A stretch of 64,000 nt of DNA from Planctomycetota bacterium (GCA_029259775.1 JAJDEN010000037.1:1-64000); one strand, 5' to 3'. Positions 19,296-29,744 are shown, counted from the first letter of the stretch. The notes: generated from the letters alone by a model not told the origin. Translations and numbers: made by a program.

Positions 19296-21938
19296 CTATT
19301 TCACGCCCGGCTGGCGGTGGATGTGGATCGGGCGGTTGATGCGCGTCATGTCGTACTTCAGCAGCATCTTGCCCTTGCGCCCGCGCTCGTCCACGTCGGG
19401 ACGGTAGAACTCGCGCTTCTCGTTCGCGCGCTTCAACCCCACGAGGTCATTGAGCACGCGGTAGCAGTTCGCCACGTGCAGCCACGCCTGCGGGTTGGCC
19501 TCGTCGATCGCCAGAAGCCGCTCGAAGACGACCAGCGCCTCCTTGGCCTTCTCCTGCTCCCAAAGCACGAGGCCCAGTCGCTCGAGCACGACACGGTCCA
19601 CGGGGAACTCCTTGAGAACCGCCTCGAAGCTTGCTTGCGCCTCGGCGAAGCGGAGACGGGCGCGTTGGACCTCGCCCTGGAGGTAGAGCGCCTTCGGATA
19701 GCCCGGCCTGCGTTTCAGCGCTTCGGTTACGGCTTCGATCGTCTGGTCGAACTTGCGCTGCGCGAGCTTCACGCGGCCGAGGTTCACCCAGCCGTCGGCG
19801 TAGGAGGGCATCTCCTGTGTGACGAGCTCGAAGGCCTCCTGCGCATGCACGTAGTCACCCTGCAGCAGGTAGCCGATGCCGAGATCGTTGACGCGCTCGT
19901 AGTGGTCCTTCCACGCGGGCGCCGAGGCCGTCTCGCCGAGGCCATCCGTCGGCATGGTGTAGGCGGTCTCGCACATGTCGATGATCGGCTGCTTCGTGAC
20001 GTCGGACGTGTGGACGGAGCCGTCGTCGCGGCGGAAGTCGTGCGTCTTGCTCTTCGGGAAGACGAAGTCCACGTACTCGCGCATGAACTTGCGGTAGCGC
20101 AGACGCGCCGTGAGCTTGAGCTTGCCAGTCGCTCCGTCGGGTACGCGGAAACGATAGCGCACCACGTCGGCCGCACCCGGCGGGATCGTCTTCACATGGA
20201 CGCGCGTGCGCACGTCGGTACCCAGGCGATTGACGACCCGGTTGCCGTCCTTGTCGGTGACCCACGCTCGGTAGAACTCGGCGCTCTGGTCGCTGATGCC
20301 GGTGGCCGGATCGATCGCGCCGGAGACGTAGAAGGGTTCCTGGTCCCCCACGGACGCCCGAAACTCCACCCAGACCTCGTTGGAGTCGATCGTGCCGCCC
20401 GGAAACGTGTGGCCGACGCCCAGCGTGCGCACCACGACGTGCGCCTCGACGACGTCGCCGGGCCTGGCCACGACCGCGTCGCCGGGACGCAGGACCCGTC
20501 GCTCGGCCTTCTCGGGCGTCGCCTTGGCGCGCACGTCCACGGCGGTGATGTCGATGCGGCAGGCGGTGCGGAGGAACGTCCGCATGCGCTCGATCATCTT
20601 CGTGTCGCCGCGGATGTGGGCGAGGCCCGTGTTCGCGGCGGCGAAGAGGTGGCTCATCACCATGCCGTCCTGGTCGCTGGTCGGGTCTTTCGGATCCGAC
20701 ACCATCGGCATGTGGCAGTCGTGGCAGCGCTTGGCCGCCGGCGGGTGGTAGAAGCTGCGGCTGTTGCCCATGGAGACGCCGCTGGCGTGCCAGGCGTCGT
20801 ACTCATCCTGCGCGCGGAACCAATGCCAGCCGTTCGTCTTCGGCGAGATCTCGGCCTTGTGGCACGTCGCGCAGAACTCGGCGGAGGCGATGTTGGACGG
20901 GCGCAGGCTCTTCTTGTGCGCCTCGGGCTTGAGGCGGATCAGCACGGCGTGCGCGTCACGCAGCGTCCGATTGCCCGAGCGTTCCCAAGCGTAGATGCGA
21001 CGCGGTGTGAAGAGGTAGTCGCCGTTGCCCTTGGTGCCCGGCGCGATGTCGATGGTGTGGCACGAGACGCACGAGAGGCCGACGCGCGCCGCGCGGCCCT
21101 CGAAGTCGAGCTTCTTCTTGTCCATCTCGCCCGTGAAGAGCAGCGCGGGGTCATGGCAGCCGGAACAGAACTGCGTCTTCTCAAGGTCGGTCTTGCGGCG
21201 CATTTCCTCGATCGTGGCGCGGTAGAAGGGATTGGTCATCGAGGCGTGGCGATGTGCACTGCGCTTCCACTCCTCGACGATCACCCGGTGGCAGTCCACG
21301 CAGCCGGCGCTGTCGTCAACCTCGTCGACGCTGACGAGCTTCTCGTCCGGCAGACGCGTCGGCGTGAACTCATTCGCCTTCCGGTCCCGGCCGAGGGCGT
21401 CGATGAACCCCTCGGGATTGAGGCGATCTCCCAGGAAGAGGACGCCGCCGAAGATCGCGGCCATGCCGAGGCCTCGCGCATACCGGCTCCGGACGAGCGG
21501 GTTCATGCCCTTCCGACGATGGACCCAGTAGACGATCAGGATGAACACGCCCGCGCCGACGTGTGCCGTGCGGGCCCAGGTGCGCCTGGAAGCGACTTCT
21601 TCGAGCAGTGGCCAGATGCCCGTGGCCATGACCGCCAGGCTCCCCGCCAGGAGGAAGAAGCCCGTGGTGCGGATGGCCGGGCTCCGCTTGCGCTGCGCGA
21701 TCATGTGCGGCACGACGAAGGCCACCATCACGAGGAAGACGAGTCCGCCCCCCAGGATGTGGACGATCAGCGAGATCGAGCTGGCGGCGCCGGCTCCGTC
21801 ACTGAAGAAGAGGAACAGCCCGGTCGCCGTGAGCGCGATGGTTCCCGCGAGCACGATGCGCACGAGAACGCGCTGCCACGGCCCAAGGGCGCTGCGGCGT
21901 TTGCGTACGGGCTTCAGGGACTGCCGGTCGTTGGACAT
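19296..21938 (-). CDS. Membrane-anchored multiheme cytochrome c with C-terminal TPR repeats
   Basis: N-terminal TM helices; five CxxCH motifs (CVDCH, CSGCH, CVSCH, CATCH, CHDCH); C-terminal TPR-like repeats. Confidence 0.85.
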   Translation of the reverse strand: MSNDRQSLKPVRKRRSALGPWQRVLVRIVLAGTIALTATGLFLFFSDGAGAASSISLIVHILGGGLVFLVMVAFVVPHMIAQRKRSPAIRTTGFFLLAGSLAVMATGIWPLLEEVASRRTWARTAHVGAGVFILIVYWVHRRKGMNPLVRSRYARGLGMAAIFGGVLFLGDRLNPEGFIDALGRDRKANEFTPTRLPDEKLVSVDEVDDSAGCVDCHRVIVEEWKRSAHRHASMTNPFYRATIEEMRRKTDLEKTQFCSGCHDPALLFTGEMDKKKLDFEGRAARVGLSCVSCHTIDIAPGTKGNGDYLFTPRRIYAWERSGNRTLRDAHAVLIRLKPEAHKKSLRPSNIASAEFCATCHKAEISPKTNGWHWFRAQDEYDAWHASGVSMGNSRSFYHPPAAKRCHDCHMPMVSDPKDPTSDQDGMVMSHLFAAANTGLAHIRGDTKMIERMRTFLRTACRIDITAVDVRAKATPEKAERRVLRPGDAVVARPGDVVEAHVVVRTLGVGHTFPGGTIDSNEVWVEFRASVGDQEPFYVSGAIDPATGISDQSAEFYRAWVTDKDGNRVVNRLGTDVRTRVHVKTIPPGAADVVRYRFRVPDGATGKLKLTARLRYRKFMREYVDFVFPKSKTHDFRRDDGSVHTSDVTKQPIIDMCETAYTMPTDGLGETASAPAWKDHYERVNDLGIGYLLQGDYVHAQEAFELVTQEMPSYADGWVNLGRVKLAQRKFDQTIEAVTEALKRRPGYPKALYLQGEVQRARLRFAEAQASFEAVLKEFPVDRVVLERLGLVLWEQEKAKEALVVFERLLAIDEANPQAWLHVANCYRVLNDLVGLKRANEKREFYRPDVDERGRKGKMLLKYDMTRINRPIHIHRQPGVK

Positions 21939-22021
21939 GGTGCTGTTCTACCGCTCGGGGGCCGAACGGGCGAACGCCCTGGCAGGCGCGGACATTCCGG
22001 GGAACCGGAGGCGGGCCGGCG

Positions 22022-23038
22022 CTACTTCCCGACGGCCTTCTGGGCCTTCTCCTTGGCGTCGAGGTCCTTGCAGTCGCTCTCGAGCGACGCCTTGTTGACC
22101 TTGACCCACGTGCGGATGGAGCTCGGCTTGTCGAACTCCTCACCCGTGAGCGCCTTCAGCGTGCGCAGGATCGTGGGCGTGAGCTCCTCGGTGCTGCGGG
22201 ACGAGCCGCCTCGGCCCGACGTGCCACCAAGACCGCCCGGAGCTCCGCCGCCGGCGCCGCCGCCCTTGCCCGAAGCGGCCGCCGCCTTGTTCTTGGCGAT
22301 CTGGGCCTCGGCCTGCTTCTTGGCGTCCGCGTTCTCCTGGGTGTTGTCCGACTCGCCGCGATCCACGGTCGCTTCGGCGCCCTCCCAAGAGTAGCCCTCC
22401 TCGGTGGTCTCCTTCTTGGATTCCTTCTTGTCGGGCTCCTTGCCGTCTTCGCCCAGCTTCACGCCGAGGGCGCTGAGGACGTCGGCCAACATGCGCTTGT
22501 CGCCGATGCGGCCGACGGCGGCGATGGCGGACTTCTTGACGACGAAGTACTTGTGCTTGATGAGGCCGCGCACTTCCTTGCGCGCACCGAGGTACTTCAA
22601 AGCGCCGAGCGTCTGCAGGCCGGTGAGCTGGAGGACGATGTCCTTCTTGTGCTTCTTCAGGGCCTTGAGGACGTGCTGGCCGGCCAGGTGCGGCAGCGCC
22701 TTCTGGTCGCCCAGGTAGATCAGCGCGAGCATGCGCGTGTCGCTGTCGCCGTTCCGCGATGCCTTGCCGAGGGCGTGCACGACGTCCGGGTGGTGGATCT
22801 TCGAGATCTTGCGCATTGCGTAGTCGCGCTGGGAGACCTTGTCGTCTCCCTTGAGGCCCTTGGCCTTCCACTCGTCGGCAAAGACGGCGAGGACCTTGGC
22901 GGCTTTCTCGTCCGTGGCGAGGGTGAGCTTGGGCTCAGCCTTCTTGACGGCGGGCGCCTTCTCGGCCGCAGCCAGCGGCGTGAACGCCGCGACAGCGAGG
23001 AGGGTCACAAGAAACAGGCAGGCAAGGGTACGCAGCAT
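22022..23038 (-). CDS. Secreted HEAT-repeat-like protein with Gly/Lys-rich region
   Basis: Signal peptide; repeated helical HEAT-like units. Confidence 0.6.
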   Translation of the reverse strand: MLRTLACLFLVTLLAVAAFTPLAAAEKAPAVKKAEPKLTLATDEKAAKVLAVFADEWKAKGLKGDDKVSQRDYAMRKISKIHHPDVVHALGKASRNGDSDTRMLALIYLGDQKALPHLAGQHVLKALKKHKKDIVLQLTGLQTLGALKYLGARKEVRGLIKHKYFVVKKSAIAAVGRIGDKRMLADVLSALGVKLGEDGKEPDKKESKKETTEEGYSWEGAEATVDRGESDNTQENADAKKQAEAQIAKNKAAAASGKGGGAGGGAPGGLGGTSGRGGSSRSTEELTPTILRTLKALTGEEFDKPSSIRTWVKVNKASLESDCKDLDAKEKAQKAVGK

Positions 23039-23112
23039 GGGTCTTCTCCGGCTCTGGAGCCAGCACCCAGGATACCACCTGCCGCCCTCCCCAGTGCGTG
23101 AGGGCCCCGCAC

Positions 23113-24558
23113 TCAGTGCGAGAGGGCCACGTAGCGGCCGCCGCTCTGCCCCGAGAAGAGTTTCATCATGTTGTAGGCGAACTCATGGACCCCTACGGCG
23201 TGGACCTTCACCTGGCGACGCCGGGCCTTGAGCCCCACAGTTGCGCCCACGACCTCGGGATCCGTGACTTCCGCCCGCCACGGAATGCTCGCGTAGACGC
23301 ACAGGATGAGGTCCGGGCCCTTGTTCCAGGCAGCGCTGTCCTTCGATCCGGAGATGTCCAGGGCGGACGTCATGGTCGAGAGGATGTCGTTGTCGTTCTC
23401 GGCCGGGAGCTTCGTGATGGCTGCAAGCGCCTTCTTGAGCGAGCCGGGATTGAGCCCCTGCAGCTTGCCAAAGACGGGGCCCGGCTTCTGACCGGAGAAG
23501 ATCAGATCGAACGAGCGGCTCTTGGCGGGCAGGTCCGACAGGAAGCGCGTCACCCAGGCGCTGACGAACTGCTTGATGCTCTGGATCTTGAACCAGGGCA
23601 CGTCACGCCCCCCCGGCACCTTGCAGAGCTCCTGCAGACGCTCGCGCTTCGTGAACGGGTGCACGTTCTCCGTCAGCACGCTCGCGTCCATGACCACGAC
23701 GATGCGGCGACCGTAGACCGGGATGCCGAAGAAGTACGCGGGATGCTCGCGCTTCTCGAGCAACTCCTCGGTCACGTCCTGACCGCGCGCGTGCGCGACC
23801 CAGGCGGCCCAGTTGTCGCCGTAGTCCTTGCGCGTGATCTTCTCGAGCGCTTCGATCAGGTCGCCGCGCAGCGTGCCTTGGGCGGTCTCGAGCTTGTCGA
23901 TGAGAGGCCAGAGGACCTTCTCGACGTCGAACCACGCGGGCATCTTGGGCTCCGCTTGCTTGCCGGACTTCTTGCTGGGCTGCGTCTTGTCGGACCAGGC
24001 CATCGTGGTCAGGGCGCGCGCGGAGGCCGAAGCGACCTGCCACGCCTTGTGACCGAGCGCGTCCAAGAGATGCGGCAACGCGGCGGCCGCCCGCTTCTCG
24101 GCGAGGGCGTTCGCCGCAAGGCCGGCCTGCATCTCATCCTTGCCCCCGAGGACCGCGATCAGCTCCGGCACGCCGACGTCACCCTTCGTCAGACCGGCCG
24201 CCATGAGCAGCAACGCCCCCTTCTCACCGCGAGGTTTCTTCAGCTCCTTCACGAACAGCGCGCGCGCTTCCGCGTGATCGAACTGGCCGAGTGTCTTGAT
24301 GGCGGCCAAGACGACGGCGGCGTTCTTCTCCTTGAGCGCGGCGCCGAGGCACTCCTGGAAGGCCTTGCCCCCATCGAAGTCGAGCAGCAACTGGTAGGCG
24401 GTGGCGCGCTCCTGCCAGCGCTCGCTCTTCATCCACGAGCGGAACTCGCCGCGTGCATCGCTCCAGTCATCGGCCTGCGCCGGCGCGGGGAGCCCCAGGA
24501 GGAGGACGGCGGCGAGGAGAACGGCGAGGGCTAGGCATCGAGGCTGCACGCGCGCCAA
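23113..24558 (-). CDS. Secreted HEAT-repeat protein with VWA-like C-terminal region
   Basis: Signal peptide; HEAT-like repeats; RRIVVVMDASVLTENV resembles a VWA start. Confidence 0.5.
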   Translation of the reverse strand: MARVQPRCLALAVLLAAVLLLGLPAPAQADDWSDARGEFRSWMKSERWQERATAYQLLLDFDGGKAFQECLGAALKEKNAAVVLAAIKTLGQFDHAEARALFVKELKKPRGEKGALLLMAAGLTKGDVGVPELIAVLGGKDEMQAGLAANALAEKRAAAALPHLLDALGHKAWQVASASARALTTMAWSDKTQPSKKSGKQAEPKMPAWFDVEKVLWPLIDKLETAQGTLRGDLIEALEKITRKDYGDNWAAWVAHARGQDVTEELLEKREHPAYFFGIPVYGRRIVVVMDASVLTENVHPFTKRERLQELCKVPGGRDVPWFKIQSIKQFVSAWVTRFLSDLPAKSRSFDLIFSGQKPGPVFGKLQGLNPGSLKKALAAITKLPAENDNDILSTMTSALDISGSKDSAAWNKGPDLILCVYASIPWRAEVTDPEVVGATVGLKARRRQVKVHAVGVHEFAYNMMKLFSGQSGGRYVALSH

Positions 24559-24595
24559 CCTACCGGGCTTCGCACGGTGTGCCCACCCCGCGGGG

Positions 24596-25498
24596 CTAGA
24601 GCTTGTCGCTGGTCGCGAAGTGGACCTTGGCCACGTCCGGCAGCCGCGCGCGGCCGTACGTCCGGACGAACTCGCCCCCCGCCCGGAGGACGGGGCTGCC
24701 GGCGCCGGGCGGGAACGTGAAGCCGAACTCGTGCGAGAGCGTCTTCAGGCCGTCCACGAACGCCGCGCGGGCCAGGATGCTCGCCGCCGCGACGGCGGGG
24801 TCGCTCTCGCCCTTCGTCCGGGTGATCAAGCGGCAGCCACGCGGCAGGCGGGCGGCCCGCTCGAGCACCGTCGTGTTGCGGGCATATTGGTCGATCACGA
24901 CCGACACCGGGGGCTCACCGTCACGCTCCAGCAGCTCGCGAACGCAGGCGCCGTGCATCTGGGAGAGCAGCACGTTGAGATTGCCGCTCTCGGCGTAGCG
25001 GACGTTGTACTCACGCGGCATGAGCACATGGACGGCGCCGCGGCCGAGCTCGTCGAGGCGGCCGGCGATGCGCGCGATGGAGCTGTCGGCCAGTACCTTG
25101 CTGTCGGCGACGCCCAGCGCACGGAGGCCGTCGACCTCGCCCGGTCCCAGGCGCCACGCGGCCACGACCAACGGGCCGAAGTAGTCGCCCTTGCCGGATT
25201 CGTCCCCGCCGAGCCGGGGCGTACCCGCGCTGAAGGGGTCGTCGCCCGCGGGGCGCTTGTCGGCGCGGCGCGGCGCGACGCCGCCCAGGGTCGCGGCCAG
25301 GTCGTCCGCGGCCTTGCCGGCGGGCACGAACGAGAAGCCCTTCTTGCCGTGATAGCAGCTCAAGACGGCCTTGGTGGCCCCGTGCTGCAGCAGGCCGTAC
25401 TGGCGACCGTAGGGCAGCGCCTTCTCGCTGGCGATGGCCCAGCCCGCCGCCTCGGCGCGCTTCAGGAGGTCCCGGCAGAAGGTCTGGAAGTCGCTCAT
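24596..25498 (-). CDS. rnhC: Ribonuclease HIII
   Basis: RLGGDESGKGDYFGPLVVAAW motif plus N-terminal substrate-binding region. Confidence 0.85.
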   Translation of the reverse strand: MSDFQTFCRDLLKRAEAAGWAIASEKALPYGRQYGLLQHGATKAVLSCYHGKKGFSFVPAGKAADDLAATLGGVAPRRADKRPAGDDPFSAGTPRLGGDESGKGDYFGPLVVAAWRLGPGEVDGLRALGVADSKVLADSSIARIAGRLDELGRGAVHVLMPREYNVRYAESGNLNVLLSQMHGACVRELLERDGEPPVSVVIDQYARNTTVLERAARLPRGCRLITRTKGESDPAVAAASILARAAFVDGLKTLSHEFGFTFPPGAGSPVLRAGGEFVRTYGRARLPDVAKVHFATSDKL

Positions 25499-25565
25499 GG
25501 CTTGCCGGAGCAGCGTAGCCTCACGCAGCAGGCATGCACGAACGGCCTGTGGCTACAATCGATGG

Positions 25566-27407
25566 GTGACGCGCCTCGCCGCCCTCCTCCTGAGCACCCT
25601 CCCCTTCTGCCTCGCGCTGGGCGCCGCCGAGGCTGCGGACCGGGGCGTATCGTGGCGCATCGGGCGCTCGGACTTCCTGCGGTATGAACGCACCAAGGTC
25701 ACGGGCACCGGCGCCCAGGAGAAGCACAGCGGCGAGACGATCGTGACCGTGCACGGCCACGACCTCAGCGAGGGCCAGTACAGCCCGGCCGCGCCCGTCA
25801 TCGACGATCTCAAGCACATGCTCGCGCTGCGCCTCACGCACGCGGGCGCGCTGGCGTGTCCCGTGAAGTTCGACTGGCACCCCCAGCAGACGACGAACCT
25901 GCGGGTCAAGGGCGACGTCCGGATCACGGAGTCCGGGCAGCGCATCGTGAAGCTCGAGGGCCGCTACACCTTCAAGTCGCGGGGCAAGGCCTCGCGCAGG
26001 GATCGCTGGTGGTTTGACAGCGGCAGCGCGACGACCGAGGTGGAGTTCGACCAGAAGGACGGCGTCATCCAGCGCGCACGGGTCGACATCCGGTACACGC
26101 GCGAGGACACGAAGAAGTCCGGCCCGCAGGCGATCCGCACGTCGCACGGCGTCTACGAGCTGCGCCTGAAGCAGCTCACGCGGGCGCGGCCCAAGGACTT
26201 CCAGGAGCAGGTCGACGTCGCCATCGACCGCGGCCTGAAGCACCTGCGTCGCCTGCAGAAGGACGACGGCACCTTCAAGCCGCAGGCCGGCTACAAGGTC
26301 GGCACGACCGCGCTGGCGGTGCTCACGCTGACAGCGTGCGGCGTTCCGCGTGAAGACCCCCAAGTCAGCAAGGCGCTCGATTGGCTCTTCCAGCAGACGC
26401 CGGTGAAGACCTACGACCTCGCGACGAGCCTGCTGGCCGTCGACCGCGCCTACACACCGGCCAAGGAGCTGAAGGCCATCGCGGGGGGGCACACAGTCGA
26501 GAAGCGCGTGCGGGACCTGCCGGCCAAGCGCATGGCGTGGGTGCGGCGCACCGCCGCTGCGCTCGAGAAGAACGCCTCCTCGCCCGGCTCGTGGGGCTAC
26601 CCGCCGGGCGGACGCTCCCTGCTCAAGTTCGATACATCCAACACGCAGTACGCCGTACTGGGGCTGCGCGCCGCGACGTACATGGGCTACGAGGTGCGTG
26701 AGCAGACCTGGCTTGGCGTCATCCGCCACTTCGGCGTGGTCCTCGAGCGCAAGGGTCCGAAGGGCACGGTCTCGCTCGTCCGGCGCGGCCAGGCCGTCCC
26801 CGACGAGAGCCAAGCGCACCTGCTGAACCTGCGCAAGGTCCCGCGGGTGGCGGGCTTTCGCTACTCGACGCTGGAGTCGCACAACCACGTGGACGCCGCG
26901 CTCAACTGCGCCGCCATCTCGTGCCTGTTGATCGCGCGGCACCAACTGCAGGTCATGCAGAGCCGCAAGTGGAATGCGAAGCTCGCCAAGGAAGTCGACG
27001 AGATGATCGCGATCGGCTGGGCGTGGGTGCAGGCCAACTGGCGCGTCGACCGCCATCCGCGCCACCCCAGCGGCGGCTGGTACTACTACTTCCTCTACAG
27101 CCTCGAGCGCGCGGGCCTGCTGGACGGGATCAAGCGCGTCGGCGGCAGCGACTGGTACTTCGAGGGCGCGATGCAGTTGCTCGCGCGCCAGACGCCGGAT
27201 CCCGAGAAGAAGGCCGATCCCGAGAAGAAGGGCGAGCCGGAGGAGAAGGGTCCCTTCGAGGAGGGGTCGGAGGAAGCGAAGGCGAGCAAGGGCGGCGCGT
27301 GGAACCACAAGGGCCGCGACGAGACCCCGCCGACGTGCTTCGCATTGCTGTTCTTGAAGCGCGGGACAACGCCGTTGTCGACGCCGATCACGGGCGACAA
27401 ACGCTGA
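25566..27407 (+). CDS. Prenyltransferase/squalene-cyclase-like repeat protein
   Basis: Signal peptide; VDVAIDRGLKHLRRLQKDDGTF...GTTALAVLTLTACG alpha/alpha toroid repeats. Confidence 0.65.
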   Translation: MTRLAALLLSTLPFCLALGAAEAADRGVSWRIGRSDFLRYERTKVTGTGAQEKHSGETIVTVHGHDLSEGQYSPAAPVIDDLKHMLALRLTHAGALACPVKFDWHPQQTTNLRVKGDVRITESGQRIVKLEGRYTFKSRGKASRRDRWWFDSGSATTEVEFDQKDGVIQRARVDIRYTREDTKKSGPQAIRTSHGVYELRLKQLTRARPKDFQEQVDVAIDRGLKHLRRLQKDDGTFKPQAGYKVGTTALAVLTLTACGVPREDPQVSKALDWLFQQTPVKTYDLATSLLAVDRAYTPAKELKAIAGGHTVEKRVRDLPAKRMAWVRRTAAALEKNASSPGSWGYPPGGRSLLKFDTSNTQYAVLGLRAATYMGYEVREQTWLGVIRHFGVVLERKGPKGTVSLVRRGQAVPDESQAHLLNLRKVPRVAGFRYSTLESHNHVDAALNCAAISCLLIARHQLQVMQSRKWNAKLAKEVDEMIAIGWAWVQANWRVDRHPRHPSGGWYYYFLYSLERAGLLDGIKRVGGSDWYFEGAMQLLARQTPDPEKKADPEKKGEPEEKGPFEEGSEEAKASKGGAWNHKGRDETPPTCFALLFLKRGTTPLSTPITGDKR

Positions 27408-27516
27408 CGGGGGCTCGTGGGCGGCCAACCGCGCCGCGCTTCGCGCGCGCTCAGGCCGCCCCTACGGGGCCATGGACATGCGTCGAGCCGAGGGCGGGTG
27501 AGCGCGCCACGTGGGA

Positions 27517-27541
27517 CCTGCGCGACGGAGCGTCGCGTGGG
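27517..27541. repeat. Half copy R4 of the intergenic repeat (stem B only)
   Basis: CCT-G-CGCGACG-GAG-CGTCGCG-T-GGG abutting the frr stop codon. Confidence 0.65.
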
Positions 27542-27543
27542 AC

Positions 27544-28104
27544 CTAGACCTCCATCAAGTCGGCGGTCTTCTTGTCGACGTGCGCCTTGATCTTGGCCTC
27601 GTGCGCGTTCGTGAGCTCCTGGATCTCTTTCTTCAGGCGCTCGCAGTCGTCGATCGTGAGCTCCTTGCCCTCCTTCGCAGCATCAGCGCCCTTGTTGGCG
27701 TCCCGGCGCACGTTGCGCACCGCGATGTTGGCCTTCTCGCCGTTGTCCTTCACGACCTTGGCGAGTTGCTTGCGACGCTCCTCGGAGAGCGGAGGAAGAT
27801 TCAGGCGCAAGACCTTGCCGTCGGAGTTGGGGTTGAGCCCCAGGTCCGACGCCATGAGCGCCTTCTCGATGTCCTTGAGGATGGAGGGGTCGAACGGCTT
27901 GATGAGGATCTGGCGGGGCTCCGGACAACCGATCTGGGCCAGTTGCGCCAACGGCGTGTCCACGCCGTAGGCGGCCACCTTGAGCTTGTCGACGAGGGAC
28001 GGGCTCGCGCGGCCCGAGCGCAGACCGCTCAGCTCCCCCGCGAGGTGCTGCACCGCACCGTCCATCCGCTCTTCTGCCTCGAACAGGATCTCTTCCGCAT
28101 TCAT
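27544..28104 (-). CDS. frr: Ribosome recycling factor
   Basis: LSGLRSGRASPSLVDKLKV...PLAQLAQIGCPEPRQILIKPFD; 186 aa. Confidence 0.95.
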   Translation of the reverse strand: MNAEEILFEAEERMDGAVQHLAGELSGLRSGRASPSLVDKLKVAAYGVDTPLAQLAQIGCPEPRQILIKPFDPSILKDIEKALMASDLGLNPNSDGKVLRLNLPPLSEERRKQLAKVVKDNGEKANIAVRNVRRDANKGADAAKEGKELTIDDCERLKKEIQELTNAHEAKIKAHVDKKTADLMEV

Positions 28105-28877
28105 GCTTCGACCTCCGTCGCGTCCGTGGACACGATGGTACCGATTTCTTCGCCCTGGAGAAGCCGGACCAGGTTGCCCTCCACCCCCATGTCGAACACG
28201 ACGATGGGGAGCTTGTTCTCTTCGCACATGGTGAAGGCCGTGCGGTCCATCACCTTGAGGTTCCTCCGCAGCGCGTCGTCGTAGGACAGGCTGGAGAAGC
28301 GCTTGGCGTCGGCGTGGACCTTGGGGTCCTTGTCGTAGACGCCGTCCACCTGGGTGCCCTTGAGCAGCACCTGGGCGCCGATCTCCGTCCCGCGCAAGGC
28401 AGCCGTCGTGTCGGTGCTGAAGTACGGCATGCCCGTACCACCGCCCAGGATGACCACACGGCCCTTCTCGAGATGCCGGATGCAGCGCAGCCGGATGTAG
28501 GGCTCGGCAACGCTCTTCATCTCGATCGCGGTCAGGACACGCGACGGCACGCCCATGTCGTCCAAGAGATCCTGGAGCGCCAGGGCGTTGATGACCGTGG
28601 CCAGCATGCCCATGTAGTCCGCCGTCGCGCGGCCGATGCCGTCGATGGAGGTCTGGGCACCGCGCAGGATGTTGCCGCCGCCGTTGACGACGGCGATCTG
28701 GGCACCCTGGGCGTGCGCGTCAGCGATGCTCGACGCCAGCGACCGAGCGCCGGCCGCATCCACGGGCCGACCCGACGGGCCGGCGAAGGCCTCGCCGGAG
28801 ACCTTGAGGAGGACACGATTCCAGCGTGGCGTACCTCGCGCCGATGACCCGCCTGCCTTCGAGGACCCGTCTCCCAT
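28101..28877 (-). CDS. pyrH: UMP kinase
   Basis: RVLLKVSGEAFAG, GGGNILRG and GGTGMPYFSTDTTAALR motifs; ATGA overlap with frr. Confidence 0.95.
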   Translation of the reverse strand: MGDGSSKAGGSSARGTPRWNRVLLKVSGEAFAGPSGRPVDAAGARSLASSIADAHAQGAQIAVVNGGGNILRGAQTSIDGIGRATADYMGMLATVINALALQDLLDDMGVPSRVLTAIEMKSVAEPYIRLRCIRHLEKGRVVILGGGTGMPYFSTDTTAALRGTEIGAQVLLKGTQVDGVYDKDPKVHADAKRFSSLSYDDALRRNLKVMDRTAFTMCEENKLPIVVFDMGVEGNLVRLLQGEEIGTIVSTDATEVEA

Positions 28878-28883
28878 GAGCGA

Positions 28884-29744
28884 CTACGCGCCCGGAGCGA
28901 AGTGCTTGAAGTCCTGGATGGCCGCGCCGCGCTCCTCGATCACCTTGGCGACCTTCTTGGAGTTCTCGCGGTACCAGCCCTGCTCGTTGAGCACGCGCTC
29001 GCCGAAGAAGTTCTTCGCAAGGCGACCCTGGAGGATGCCCTCGACGGCCTGCTCCGGCTTGCCCTTCATCGACTCGTCATCCGCCACCTGCTCACGCAGG
29101 AAGGCAAGCTCCTTGTCGATCTCGTCTTGCGCGATCTGGTCACGATTGAGCACCTTCGGCTTCGCGAAGACGATGTGCTGGCAGACCTCCTTGGCCGTGT
29201 CGGCCAGGTCGTCGCCCGAACCGGTCACGGCGACGAGGGCGCCCTGCTTCTTGTCGTTGTGGATGTAGGCGCCGATCGAGCCGTTGCCGTCCACCTTGAA
29301 GTTGGCGACGCCGCCGAGCTGCATGTTCTCGCCAATCAGGCCGACGAGACTCTTCAGCGCGGAAGCCGCGGTCTCACCGTCGCCCCAGTCCATGGCGCCG
29401 AGTGCGTCGACATCGGCGGCGCCGGACGCGGCGGCCAGGTCGGCGAGTTTCTCGACGTACTCGACGAACTTGGGCGTGCTCTTGACCGGCTCGGTCTCGC
29501 ACAAGACCTGCACCATGGTGCCGGTCTTGCCGTCGTCCGCGATGCGGACGGCCAGGAGGCCTTCGCCTGTCGCACGGCCGGCGCGCTTCTCGGCCGTCTT
29601 GAGACCGGCCTTGCGGAGCGCATCCATGGCCTTCTCGAAGTCGCCTTCGGCCTCGATGAGTGCCTTCTTGCACTGCATCATCGGCATGCCGCTGGCCTGG
29701 CGGAGCTCCATCACCTGCTTGGCGCTGATGTCCATCGTCGTCAT
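28884..29744 (-). CDS. tsf: Elongation factor Ts
   Basis: VMELRQASGMPMMQCKKALIEAEGDFEKAMDALRKAGL. Confidence 0.95.
   Translation of the reverse strand: MTTMDISAKQVMELRQASGMPMMQCKKALIEAEGDFEKAMDALRKAGLKTAEKRAGRATGEGLLAVRIADDGKTGTMVQVLCETEPVKSTPKFVEYVEKLADLAAASGAADVDALGAMDWGDGETAASALKSLVGLIGENMQLGGVANFKVDGNGSIGAYIHNDKKQGALVAVTGSGDDLADTAKEVCQHIVFAKPKVLNRDQIAQDEIDKELAFLREQVADDESMKGKPEQAVEGILQGRLAKNFFGERVLNEQGWYRENSKKVAKVIEERGAAIQDFKHFAPGA

Noticed and set aside
19251-22394. 1047-aa plus-strand ORF
   Set aside because: Antisense shadow of the multiheme cytochrome gene; high GC keeps the opposite frame open and the protein has no motifs
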